Assembly (NCBI GenBank): GCA_028867675.1
Contig: JAGWGA010000003.1
Coordinates: forward strand, 26,619-90,618
Direction of reading: 5' to 3'
Length of the DNA stretch: 64,000 nt
Source of the DNA: Nitrososphaerota archaeon
GTDB taxonomy: Archaea > Thermoproteota > Nitrososphaeria > Nitrososphaerales > Nitrosopumilaceae
Shown here: positions 44,706 to 52,836 of the stretch, piece by piece
How the letters are laid out: each line of letters begins with the position of its first letter
How positions within the stretch are numbered: the first letter of the stretch is position 1
Notes under the pieces: model-generated
What the model was told of the DNA's origin: nothing
Databases searched by the model: none
Seen by the model: the letters and a program-made list of their open reading frames with translations, nothing else
Made by a program: the position numbers and the translations under genes

Positions 44706-44951
44706 ATGAAAAAAACATACATACTGGCTAGCTGTCAAATTGGCTCTGAAATACCTGTCTTAAACGAATTGGAAAAGATCTCAGATGTTAAAGAAGCACA
44801 TGGAATCCTTGGTGCGTATGACATTGTAATAGAAGTAGAGTCAAAATCGCCTGAAGAACTAAACAATACCATAGCCAAAATTAGACAAATTCCAAAACTT
44901 ATGTCTACTCTGACTTTAATGAAAATAGAAGGACAAGGCTTTTCAAAATAA
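44706..44951 (+). CDS. Lrp/AsnC ligand-binding domain-only protein
   Basis: 81 residues consisting of a RAM (regulation of amino-acid metabolism) domain only: YILASCQIGSEIPVLNELEKISDVKEAHGILGAYDIVIEVE. The DNA-binding half is absent. Such proteins form oligomers that sense amino acids and may pair with full-length Lrp regulators. Divergent from the amidase/deiminase fusion. Confidence 0.85.
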   Translation: MKKTYILASCQIGSEIPVLNELEKISDVKEAHGILGAYDIVIEVESKSPEELNNTIAKIRQIPKLMSTLTLMKIEGQGFSK

Positions 44952-45063
44952 TAGCAAATCTGAAAATTCTACTTTAACCAGCAATATCTAAAAGTAATAT
45001 GCCATACAACAAGTCAGATTGCATTTTTGGTTAGGATATTTTTGCCTAGTAGACAAAGAAAGA

Positions 45064-45726
45064 ATGACCTTAGGCACTTCACAAAATGTTGCCATCTCGG
45101 ATGTAATTACTATTGTATCTGATTTAGGAAACAAAATTCCTGACAAATCCTGGATGCTTTATCTTTTGGAATTGTTCAACAAACAGAATATTCCTGTTGA
45201 ATTAAATCTGATTTGTTCGTTTAACGATGATGGCAAATTTCATGCAATATTTGGGGGTGTAAACAGGTACGAATTCAAGATAAAACCTACGATAGGCCAT
45301 TCATATCTACGGCAAATCATATTGGAACCATCAAAACAAAGAATTGCTTTTCATCTCATGGATCAAAATTCTGGCCAGACTGATTCATTCTTTTTTCCAG
45401 TGGATGTAAACTCATTTGATTTTTCAATAGAGAAACATTTCACGGGTCTTGAATGGCACAATAGAATAGAAAACATGCCTTATGAAATAAGATATGAAGT
45501 TGAAATATCTAATCTTTCCTTTGGAGTAAATGACAACCCTGTTGATTTGGAATCTCTAGTATACTGTCCTTACAACCAATTGATGCCAGATAATGAAGGA
45601 TTTGCAAAAGAATATCCTGTTTCCTTTAACAATTTTGAAACTCGAAACGGATTTATCACATATAAAATTGGTTTAGGTAAACACCACTTGGGAATTGTAG
45701 ACAAATTCTTCAGACCCTACATGTGA
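45064..45726 (+). CDS. Hypothetical beta-rich protein
   Basis: 220 residues from ATG 45064; the frame opens at a TTG at 45019. Beta strands dominate (NLICSFNDDGKFHAIFGG, YEFKIKPTIGHSYL, NRIENMPYEIRYEVEISNLSF). No signal peptide, membrane segment or known motif. Function not recognised. Confidence 0.6.
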   Translation: MTLGTSQNVAISDVITIVSDLGNKIPDKSWMLYLLELFNKQNIPVELNLICSFNDDGKFHAIFGGVNRYEFKIKPTIGHSYLRQIILEPSKQRIAFHLMDQNSGQTDSFFFPVDVNSFDFSIEKHFTGLEWHNRIENMPYEIRYEVEISNLSFGVNDNPVDLESLVYCPYNQLMPDNEGFAKEYPVSFNNFETRNGFITYKIGLGKHHLGIVDKFFRPYM

Positions 45727-45784
45727 TAAATGAAAACTCTCTCATAACAGGATGTTAACGAAACAAAAATAAAATAATTATAGA

Positions 45785-46057
45785 CTAGGTGCTTTGATTA
45801 CAGGTAAATTCACCATATTTTGATTCTAATCCAGCTACTCTTGCAATATGAGAGCCTGACTGATCTTCATGTAATGCTAATTGACAGATTCCTGTCTTTT
45901 GTGTATTGTCATGGAGATTGCTCACAAATGATACAGCAGCAGATACTGAAGAATCCTGTGGATGTGATTTGTCAAAAAGCGTATGGCCTGCTATTTCAGG
46001 AACTGCAATCACTAGGATTACAATCACAGCAGCTTTGTTGATGGATTTCCAGTTCAT
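45785..46057 (-). CDS. Small secreted or membrane-anchored protein
   Basis: 90 residues. One N-terminal helix (AAVIVILVIAVPEIAGHTLF) is followed by an exported part with two cysteines (TGICQLALHED, EFTCNQST) that could form a disulfide. Its promoter shares the intergenic region with the TTCCGA operator array, so it may be regulated by the Lrp-GAF protein. Confidence 0.65.
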   Translation of the reverse strand: MNWKSINKAAVIVILVIAVPEIAGHTLFDKSHPQDSSVSAAVSFVSNLHDNTQKTGICQLALHEDQSGSHIARVAGLESKYGEFTCNQST

Positions 46058-46098
46058 TTGTACTCAGTTACCATATGGTATGTATCATTGATATTAAA

Positions 46099-46190
46099 TT
46101 CGGAGTGATTTTGAAATAAAAATTTCCGATTCGGAAGTAAAAACTACTTTATGGTATAAAATATTCCGAAATAATTTCCGATTCGGAAAT
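46099..46190. promoter_or_regulatory. Operator array TTCCGATTCGGAA
   Basis: Two full palindromes: 46124-46136 (TTCCGA-T-TCGGAA) and 46176-46188, the latter extending to 17 bp (46174-46190). Their centres are 52 bp apart, about five helical turns. Half-sites lie at 46099-46105 (TTCGGAG) and 46164-46170 (TTCCGAA). TATA-like GTATAAAAT (about 46155-46163) lies between the full sites, so the second covers the expected transcription start of the regulator at 46221. Confidence 0.65.
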
Positions 46191-46220
46191 CCATAATAGT
46201 CACAAGCATATATTCAAGGC

Positions 46221-47216
46221 ATGCTTGACGAGATTGACAAAATCATCTTGGCACAGCTTGGAAAAAATGCCAGAATCTCTTCACATGATATTTCCAAGAT
46301 ACTGCAATCAATGAATTATACCATAACTGACAGAGCTGTTCGACAACGGCTGGCAAGACTTGAAAAAAATAGGACCATAATAGGATATTCTACCATTTTA
46401 AATCCAGAAATTGTATCTGAAAAAATAAACCGAACAATACTTGTAAAATTCAAGTTTTCAAAAAATACTAACGACGCTATTGAAAGGCTTACAAATTATC
46501 TAAACGAATCTCCATTTTGTATTTATTCTGCAAGGCTAAGTGGAGATTTTGACTGGGTTTGTCACTTTGTTTTCTCGTCAATAGAACAGTACGATTTGGA
46601 GACTAATAATTTTCTAAACAGATTTGCAGATTTGATATCAGATCTTCGCTCCTATGAATCAAAGGCAAAAAAATCCATGCCATATGTCTTGTTTGACGAA
46701 CAACTCCAGCATGAAAGAAAACTTGCAGTCTACAAAGTTTTGAATCAAATCCGAAAACATGATAATCTAAATGACCGCCTTGAAGCTACCGTTGAAAGTT
46801 TGGTAAAACATTTTCATGCTAAATTTGCAAGAATTTGGTTTGTAGACAAGAAGACAAATTCTCTAATTCTAAGATTTAGTGCAGGAAAATACAAAAACAT
46901 TCACGGAGAGTTTTCAAAAATTCCAATTAGTTCATTAAAAATAGGGTCTGTAGTCAAGACCAAAAAGCCCGTTGTCTCAAATGACGTGGTTCATGATCCA
47001 CGTATCAAGCATCCAGAATGGGCAAAAAAAGAGAAACTAAAGTCATTTGCAGGCTATCCGTTAATCTACAAAGGAAAAGCTGTAGCGGTACTAGGCATGT
47101 TTAGCGAGAAGGTGTTTTCTCCTACAGATTTTGAGATTTTGGAAATATTCTCAGAACAAATATCAAAAGAGCTCTCTGGATTTTTTGAGACAAAGGAATT
47201 TCTTGATAAATCCTAA
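46221..47216 (+). CDS. Lrp-type regulator with C-terminal GAF domain
   Basis: 331 residues. N-terminal helix-turn-helix (IDKIILAQLGKNARISSHDISKILQSM..TDRAVRQRLARLEKN), a central Lrp/RAM-like part (TILVKFKFSKNTNDAIERL), then a GAF domain (about 185-325: ATVESLVKHFHAKFARIWFVDKKT, SFAGYPLIYKGKAVAVLGMFSEKVFSPTDFEILEIF). The GAF part would sense a small molecule or redox state. Probably autoregulated through the array directly upstream. Confidence 0.85.
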   Translation: MLDEIDKIILAQLGKNARISSHDISKILQSMNYTITDRAVRQRLARLEKNRTIIGYSTILNPEIVSEKINRTILVKFKFSKNTNDAIERLTNYLNESPFCIYSARLSGDFDWVCHFVFSSIEQYDLETNNFLNRFADLISDLRSYESKAKKSMPYVLFDEQLQHERKLAVYKVLNQIRKHDNLNDRLEATVESLVKHFHAKFARIWFVDKKTNSLILRFSAGKYKNIHGEFSKIPISSLKIGSVVKTKKPVVSNDVVHDPRIKHPEWAKKEKLKSFAGYPLIYKGKAVAVLGMFSEKVFSPTDFEILEIFSEQISKELSGFFETKEFLDKS

Positions 47217-47262
47217 CTAATTTTATACTAAAATTTTATAAAAAAGAAAAAGATGTGTTATC

Positions 47263-48561
47263 TCACTTTATGTGAGCATACACAGTATCTGCACTAAAGA
47301 AGGGACAGTTTACAATAAATCCTGCCTCCATAGTTGTCGTCAAGTCACTTTTGCTGGATATGTCATGAGAATTCTCAAGTACTGTTGCCATGGTTGGGTC
47401 TTTCCAAGTTACAACCTGTATCCTCCACATTGGGGAATAGTACTGGTCTCCTTGCTTTGTACTGCCAACTCCTGATTGATACCCAAGAGGTCCGCTGCCC
47501 TTTATTCCATTTGAGAATTGGTACAAGTCTGCTGCTGCACTTGTGGATATGGTATTTTGTGTCTTGTTTGCCAAAACAATTCCTAGTGCATCTGCAGGAC
47601 CTTTCATTGATGCATCGGTTGCGATATAGTATATCGTTGAACCATCTGGTGCAAATCCTCGATGTGCAACAAAAGTTACTTGCATCTTTGTTGTGTCTAT
47701 GTTTAGTACCTGGGCACTTCCATACGAGCCTGATTCTGAAATTGAATCTCGTATCATCATATGTCCTGGAGAAATAGTTCCGTCCATGCTACCACCCCAT
47801 TGTATAATTGGACAATTGACTACAATTGTTGTAGGTGCAATTGTTAGCTTGCCAGAATTAAAGGCATCCATTATCTCTTTTTCAGAACCAAGAATTGTTG
47901 CAGTGGATGCATCCTTCCATTCTACCAAGTTTACTTTCCAGAGTGGACTGTAATTGGACTGTCCTGGTATGGAGTCAACTACATTTGGTTGATACCCAAG
48001 AGGTCCGCTTCCCTTTACACCATTTTTGAATGCATAGATGTTTGCCAAAGACGATGCAGGAGCTTTACCTAATGCTGGTGCATATGTTACAGGAAAGTTG
48101 GTAAATTTGGTAAAGCCGTCTGCTACGGTACTATCCGATGCCTCTGTTGTTATATAGAAAACATCTTTTCCTTCAAACAATCCCTTTACCAATGGTATGA
48201 CAATGGGCAAGTTTGCATTTGATAATTTTAGAACCATCTCGCCTGAAGCCATCTGAGTCATTGACGTTTGATTGCTTGACATCATGGCATGTCCTGACAT
48301 TGCCATTGATGGAGTGATTTTTCCTTGTTGTGCTTGACTTAGTTCTTGCTGCATCTTGGAATATTCCCCTGGTGCACAATAATGATCTCCGCAGATCACG
48401 CTGTTTCCATAACTTGCTGTAGTATGCTGGTCGTTTAGATAGTAATAGTCTCTTTTAGTAAGTGCACTTGCAGATGGAATGTCTACAAAGGCAGTCACTG
48501 CTGATATAGAAAACAATGGAAGAATCAAGAGAACTCCCAAGATGCGAATTTTACTTGTCAT
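47263..48561 (-). CDS. Secreted thaumarchaeal protein with a duplicated domain
   Basis: 432 residues from the ATG at 48561 (MTSKIRILGVLLILPLF), giving a normal signal peptide; the frame opens at 48603. After a region with CGDHYC come two homologous halves (about 100-255 and 275-430). Both contain the marker SGPLGYQ..., a YSPLWKVNLVEWKDASTATIL / YSPMWRIQVVTWKDPTMATVL segment and the ending VNCPII/VNCPFF. Function unknown; probably cell-surface. Confidence 0.75.
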   Translation of the reverse strand: MTSKIRILGVLLILPLFSISAVTAFVDIPSASALTKRDYYYLNDQHTTASYGNSVICGDHYCAPGEYSKMQQELSQAQQGKITPSMAMSGHAMMSSNQTSMTQMASGEMVLKLSNANLPIVIPLVKGLFEGKDVFYITTEASDSTVADGFTKFTNFPVTYAPALGKAPASSLANIYAFKNGVKGSGPLGYQPNVVDSIPGQSNYSPLWKVNLVEWKDASTATILGSEKEIMDAFNSGKLTIAPTTIVVNCPIIQWGGSMDGTISPGHMMIRDSISESGSYGSAQVLNIDTTKMQVTFVAHRGFAPDGSTIYYIATDASMKGPADALGIVLANKTQNTISTSAAADLYQFSNGIKGSGPLGYQSGVGSTKQGDQYYSPMWRIQVVTWKDPTMATVLENSHDISSKSDLTTTMEAGFIVNCPFFSADTVYAHIK

Positions 48562-48662
48562 TGTGTGCCAGAGTTGCAATTTTATAGTTAAGACTTGTTC
48601 CAAATCTCTTCCAAATTACACCATGATTCAAACCTTATAATGATGAAACAACAAAAACAGTC

Positions 48663-48848
48663 ATGCTAAAATTCAAATGCAAAGATGTTGGATTTGAGTG
48701 TGATTTTGTAGCAAAAGGCAAGACCGAAGATGAGATCTTGTCACAATGTGCATCCCATGCAACAAAGGATCATGGTATGAAACCAGAAGAAATCACAGAG
48801 GATTTAAAAAATCAAATCAAGTCTAATATTCACAAATCGTTGTTTTGA
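48663..48848 (+). CDS. DUF1059-family small protein
   Basis: 61 residues with the DUF1059 pattern LKFKCKDVGFECDFVAKGKTEDEILSQCASHATKDHGM: cysteines at about 5, 11 and 26 and H-x3-DH near the end of the motif. Function of the family is unknown. Confidence 0.85.
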   Translation: MLKFKCKDVGFECDFVAKGKTEDEILSQCASHATKDHGMKPEEITEDLKNQIKSNIHKSLF

Positions 48849-48881
48849 TAATATAATAAAAAAGGAAAAATGAACCTTACA

Positions 48882-49316
48882 CTAGTTTCGTGAAGGTGTA
48901 CATGATGAGATCCAATTTTGCATTGCAGTCTGGGTTAGACCAGTGAATGATTTTGTGCTCTCGTAGAAAGTATTGACACTTTGCTGTGCTGCATCAATTG
49001 AAGCAATTACTGCTTTGTTTTGTACAGTTTGAGCCTTTATCATTTCTTCAGTGGCATCATTTACCATCTTTGCAATTGTTGGTGGAACTGCTGTGTTTGC
49101 TCCAACTTTGGATGCAAATTCACGCTGCATGGAAATTGCAGATTCTGTTGCATTTTTCCATGCATTTGTGTATGCATGTTGAAGACTAGTAATTGCCTGA
49201 TGATATTGTGGCACTGTCTTTTCTACTTCAGCAAAAAGTCTCTCTGCGCTATTATTGCATAATGCAAAAAAGTCTTTTGTTGATTGGAACTCTTTTGATT
49301 CTGGAGTTTTGCTCAT
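48882..49316 (-). CDS. Phasin-like granule-associated protein
   Basis: 144 residues, almost wholly helical and amphipathic: FFALCNNSAERLFAEVEKTVPQYHQAITSLQHAYTNAWKNATESAISMQ. Resembles phasins, which coat PHA granules. Supported by phaC and a PhaE-like gene in the same window. The promoter carries three CTATTGGTA repeats around a TATATAAG box. Ends SCTPSRN. Confidence 0.65.
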   Translation of the reverse strand: MSKTPESKEFQSTKDFFALCNNSAERLFAEVEKTVPQYHQAITSLQHAYTNAWKNATESAISMQREFASKVGANTAVPPTIAKMVNDATEEMIKAQTVQNKAVIASIDAAQQSVNTFYESTKSFTGLTQTAMQNWISSCTPSRN

Positions 49317-49324
49317 GGATTCCC

Positions 49325-49377
49325 TCTATTGGTATGATCTTATATACCTATTGGTAACTATTGGTAATTAAAACCAA
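49325..49377 (-). promoter_or_regulatory. CTATTGGTA repeats at the phasin-like promoter
   Basis: CTATTGGTA occurs at 49325-49333, 49347-49355 and 49357-49365 (spacing 22 and 10 bp, one and two helical turns), with inverted ACCAAT at 49372-49377. The TATA-like TATATAAG (49339-49346, read on the minus strand) lies between the first and second copies, about 25 bp before the phasin-like start. Confidence 0.5.
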
Positions 49378-49446
49378 TGAAACCCTATTTGATCGTATGT
49401 TATGCTATATCTCAATCATGCCAAGAACGATAATTTTTTGCTAGAA

Positions 49447-49456
49447 TTTTATAAAA
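49447..49456 (+). promoter_or_regulatory. TATA box of the candidate ncRNA
   Basis: TTTTATAAAA, centred about 24 bp before the first base of the 12-bp closing helix at 49475, the right distance for archaeal transcription initiation. Confidence 0.45.
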
Positions 49457-49474
49457 ACTGTAAAAGGTTTAACG

Positions 49475-49584
49475 GCCTGACCCTGTATAGGAAAAAGCTA
49501 TCTCTTTCCATTCGTACAGCATTCTGTACATTAACTACATACCATTTTTCGCAGGGTCAGGCAAAATCATTTATCAGATTTTGC
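49475..49584 (+). ncRNA. Candidate structured non-coding RNA
   Basis: A 12-bp helix closes the element: GCCTGACCCTGT (49475-49486) with GCAGGGTCAGGC (49551-49562), one G-U pair. Inside lie two hairpins: GGAAA/TTTCC (49490-49509) and GTACAG-CATT-CTGTAC (49514-49529, perfect). A last hairpin GCAAAATC-attt atca-GATTTTGC (49561-49584) follows, overlapping the helix by two bases and followed by T-rich DNA. No plausible protein-coding reading explains it, and a TATA box lies at the right distance. It does not look like a tRNA. Strand is inferred from the TATA box. Confidence 0.55.
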
Positions 49585-49826
49585 ATCTTTCTGCATTAAT
49601 ATGTATATGTTCTTATCATATTTAATAATTCTTGTTAATTATTTGATAAAACTGGTTGTAATATAATAAAATATTGTATCTAAGCCCTGATTATAGCATG
49701 ATTTTGGCTTGATATTATGCAATAATCTGAAAAATTTGTCTAAGATACATTCCAGATTCGAATCTAAATTACACAAATTGACATATCTTATGATAAATAC
49801 ATCTTTAGAAAATAATAGGAAATAGT
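49585..49826. other. Intergenic AT-rich stretch without a recognised gene
   Basis: No convincing reading frame. It contains one perfect 12-bp palindrome, AGATTCGAATCT (49754-49765), far from any start codon and possibly chance. Confidence 0.5.
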
Positions 49827-50198
49827 TTACCAGTCTCTTGTAGGATCGCCTGAGAACATATTCTGTAAATGTTCGATAATGTCAAATGTTCCACCATCTG
49901 GTCCCCAAGTAACCATCAAGAGATACTTGTCAGCAAGTGGCATTGTCACTCGTCTTAGTTTTTCATATACTGCCAAAACATACTGGCCTTTTCCAACCTT
50001 TGGCTCGAATGTTTTACGAATCTTCCACGCATTTGCAGCATACTGTAATGTCTCTTTTGTCTCTTGTGGATTTAGAAAAGGCTCTACACCTTCTCTTACT
50101 CTAGTTTTCATTTCGTTTCCTTGCATGTCGGCAATTGTGGCATATCTGATATGCTTGTCTGTGTGCATTATGCTTTCAAGAATTGTATCCATTGTCAT
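49827..50198 (-). CDS. Roadblock-like small protein, paralogue 2 of 2
   Basis: 123 residues from ATG 50198; the frame opens at 50225, but a TTTTATAC box at 50218-50225 would place the transcript start at the internal ATGs (50198 or 50192). Shared with 21959-22291: HIRYATIADMQGNE, TRVREGVEPFL, GQYVLAVYEKLRRVTMPLADKYLLMVTWGPD. Function unknown; a roadblock-type partner protein is inferred. Confidence 0.7.
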   Translation of the reverse strand: MTMDTILESIMHTDKHIRYATIADMQGNEMKTRVREGVEPFLNPQETKETLQYAANAWKIRKTFEPKVGKGQYVLAVYEKLRRVTMPLADKYLLMVTWGPDGGTFDIIEHLQNMFSGDPTRDW

Positions 50199-50289
50199 TA
50201 TACCATACAGCTCGTATAAAATCATAAAAATACGGATCTAGATTATCATGGATGATAATTGGCCTAGTCTACAAGTAATTTGTTTGAAA

Positions 50290-51006
50290 TTATGCCACTA
50301 AATTTACAAGCTCTGGAAGTGCCTTTGCAGCTGAAGAACGTAAAGACAAGTCCATGATATCTGACATGGGGGTCTTGTCTGGATTTACCTCAATCAATGT
50401 GGCTCCATTTTCTTTTGCATAGACTGGCAATAAATTTGCAGGAGATACTGCAAGTGAGGTTCCAACTACTATCATGGCATCACAAGAGCTTGATTGTTCT
50501 ATAGCAGACTTCCAGATGTCTTGTGGAAGTGCCTCTCCAAACCAGACAACATCTGGCCGTAGCATGTTTCCACACTTGCACATTGGTGGAAGCTGGGAAA
50601 AGTTTGTAGTTATTGTATCTTTCAAATCACATACAGTACATTTTATGGTAATAATACTTCCATGCAGTTCGTAGACGTTGGTACTTCCTGCCCTTTGGTG
50701 TAGTCCGTCTATGTTTTGAGTCAGAACTGAAACTTTTCTGTATTTTTCTAAATCTGCAATAGCTAAATGTCCTGGATTTGGTTTTGCGGATAAAATATTC
50801 TGCCTTCTTTCTTCATACCACTCCCAGACTAGCTTTGGGTTTTGATAAAATGCATCTATTGTAGCCAAAGTCATCGGGTCGTACTTTCTCCACAATCCGT
50901 CTTTTCCGCGAAATGTAGGAATTCCACTCTCTTGGGAAATTCCTGCTCCTGTAACAAATACTATATCCTTTGCTTTTTTTAACTGGTCTGCTATATCTTC
51001 AAACAT
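50290..51006 (-). CDS. Sir2-family NAD-dependent protein deacylase
   Basis: 238 residues. NAD-binding GAGISQESGIPTFRG, the catalytic TQNIDGLHQRAG and ELHGS histidine, a four-cysteine zinc site (CTVC...CKCG), and WFGEALP. Removes acyl groups from lysine, for example of chromatin proteins such as Alba in other archaea. Last of four contiguous genes. Confidence 0.95.
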   Translation of the reverse strand: MFEDIADQLKKAKDIVFVTGAGISQESGIPTFRGKDGLWRKYDPMTLATIDAFYQNPKLVWEWYEERRQNILSAKPNPGHLAIADLEKYRKVSVLTQNIDGLHQRAGSTNVYELHGSIITIKCTVCDLKDTITTNFSQLPPMCKCGNMLRPDVVWFGEALPQDIWKSAIEQSSSCDAMIVVGTSLAVSPANLLPVYAKENGATLIEVNPDKTPMSDIMDLSLRSSAAKALPELVNLVA

Positions 51007-51007
51007 T

Positions 51008-51907
51008 TTATTTTATTTCAATCTCTAGCAAGTCCTTTGCTGCAATAACGGAATCATGAACTGTATTAGCTTCTTTTACTAATTCCTGTACATCATCATA
51101 TCTTGCAGAGAAATGTGTTAAAATCAAGTTTGCAACATTTGCTTTCTTGGCAAGTTCTGCTGCTTCTACTGAAGTAGAATGAAAGTTCTCTTTTGCCTTA
51201 TCTTGTAATGTATGGGAATAAGTAGAATCAAATGTGATATAATCACAGCCTTGGAAAAATTGTTCCAGCTTTTGTGTAGGCCTTGTATCTCCTGAGATGC
51301 CTATCTTCTTGCCTTTTCGTTTCTCACCCATTACATCTAAAGGCTTGATGGTCTTGTCTCCAACTTTGACTGGAACATCATTTTGGAGTTCATGCCATAG
51401 TTTTCCTTCTGGTATGCCAAGTTGCTTGGCTTTTTCAGGAAAGAACTTGCCAGGCTTGTCTTTTTCTGTAAATAGGTAAGACCAAGCTGGAATGGAATGT
51501 TGTGCTTCACACACTTCTATAGTATATGTAGAATCTTCAAAGACTAATCCTTCCTTTATTCTGTTAATCCTAACAGGAAATGTCAGACCAAAATTTAGTA
51601 TCTTCAAATTAGCTGCAATAAATTCCTCAATTCCTACCGGACCATAGATATCAACTGATTCTGTCCTGTTTTGCAGTGACATTGTCTGTAATAGTCCTAG
51701 TATGCCAACACAATGATCTCCATGCAAGTGAGTGACAAAGATCTTGATTTTTTTATTCCAGCCAAGCTTTGATTTTGAAAATGCAATCTGTGCACCCTCT
51801 CCTGCGTCAAACATCAAGATCTCTTTTTCAAGTACAAGACAGATGCATGTCATACCACGCTCAGCCGTTGGCTGTGCTGCTGATGTTCCCAAAAATACTA
51901 GTTTCAT
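51008..51907 (-). CDS. rnz: Ribonuclease Z (tRNA 3' endonuclease)
   Basis: 299 residues of the metallo-beta-lactamase fold. Zinc motif HLHGDHCVG (about 60-68), ISGDTRPT for the bridging aspartate and THFSARY for the last histidine. Trims tRNA 3' trailers before CCA addition. Overlaps the upstream methyltransferase gene by 4 bp. Confidence 0.95.
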   Translation of the reverse strand: MKLVFLGTSAAQPTAERGMTCICLVLEKEILMFDAGEGAQIAFSKSKLGWNKKIKIFVTHLHGDHCVGILGLLQTMSLQNRTESVDIYGPVGIEEFIAANLKILNFGLTFPVRINRIKEGLVFEDSTYTIEVCEAQHSIPAWSYLFTEKDKPGKFFPEKAKQLGIPEGKLWHELQNDVPVKVGDKTIKPLDVMGEKRKGKKIGISGDTRPTQKLEQFFQGCDYITFDSTYSHTLQDKAKENFHSTSVEAAELAKKANVANLILTHFSARYDDVQELVKEANTVHDSVIAAKDLLEIEIK

Positions 51908-52836
51908 CTTACTGCTATTACCCTTGTCAGACTCTTGTGTCTGTATATCTCATATTTCTTTGCCTTTTCCAATTCTGGTATATCTAGACCTTTTTTGTAT
52001 ACTAGAACTAGCTTTTTTCTCTTGGGTATAGTAGATACAAAATCCTGAATTAGCTTTTTTGGTGAAATGGATGATTTTGATGATATTCCATAAGGAAGAT
52101 CGGTAACTATTCCATCTATCTTGTTTCTGATATTTTGCATTTCGTGATATGTAGAATTGATTACTTTGGATGAGAACTTGTTTGCTTGAAGATTTTTTCT
52201 TGTTATATTGCACATTATACCATCATAGTCAATTCCTATAGCTTTGATCTTCATGGATTCAGCTTGGAGCAAAATAGTTCCTGTTCCGCAAAAGGGGTCT
52301 AGAAGTGTATTTCCTTCTTTTAATTGTGATAAATTAACGATACATCTGCTAAGCTTGAGGTCTAGTTCGTGAGGATGCTTGATTACTTTGGTTGGCATTT
52401 TCGGTTCTATCTTGGAATCAGCACAGCCAATGTATTGTTTTGAATCTGTGATTATGAGGTATATGGTAAGATTAGGGTTTGAGAGAGATACTTTACTTCC
52501 CCATCGCTTTTTAAGCACTTCACCAGCTTGTCTTTCAAGTAATGACGGGCTAAGCTTCTTCTTTGATAAATTAATTGTCCTGCATACAAATGATTTCGGT
52601 TTTGGTATTTGTGGATTAATCTTGGATACATCATCAAATGTTCCTACAATATCACCACAGTTTCGAACAAATGTTGCTTTTGCTGCAATTTTTTTCCATG
52701 ATGTTTTAGTATTTAGAATGACTAATCTCGGCTCAGCTTTGAATTTGGTTTTAGGATCATAGCTTTTCGATATAGCTACAATTTCATCTCTTGCCAAGTC
52801 TTCATACTGACCTGGTAATACAAAAAAGCTTGACAT
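51904..52836 (-). CDS. tRNA (guanine-N2) methyltransferase, Trm-G10/Trm11-like
   Basis: 310 residues. An N-terminal THUMP-like region (PGQYEDLARDEIVAISKSY) precedes a Rossmann methyltransferase: LLDPFCGTGTILLQAESM, GIDYDGIMCNITRKNLQAN and the catalytic IVTDLPYGISS. The DLPYG motif fits m2G10/m22G10 tRNA methyltransferases. Between prs and rnz in one operon. Confidence 0.88.
   Translation of the reverse strand: MSSFFVLPGQYEDLARDEIVAISKSYDPKTKFKAEPRLVILNTKTSWKKIAAKATFVRNCGDIVGTFDDVSKINPQIPKPKSFVCRTINLSKKKLSPSLLERQAGEVLKKRWGSKVSLSNPNLTIYLIITDSKQYIGCADSKIEPKMPTKVIKHPHELDLKLSRCIVNLSQLKEGNTLLDPFCGTGTILLQAESMKIKAIGIDYDGIMCNITRKNLQANKFSSKVINSTYHEMQNIRNKIDGIVTDLPYGISSKSSISPKKLIQDFVSTIPKRKKLVLVYKKGLDIPELEKAKKYEIYRHKSLTRVIAVR

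Noticed and set aside
49402..49599. 65-codon plus-strand frame over the ncRNA candidate
   Set aside because: No coding character; crosses the base-paired arms of the structured element.
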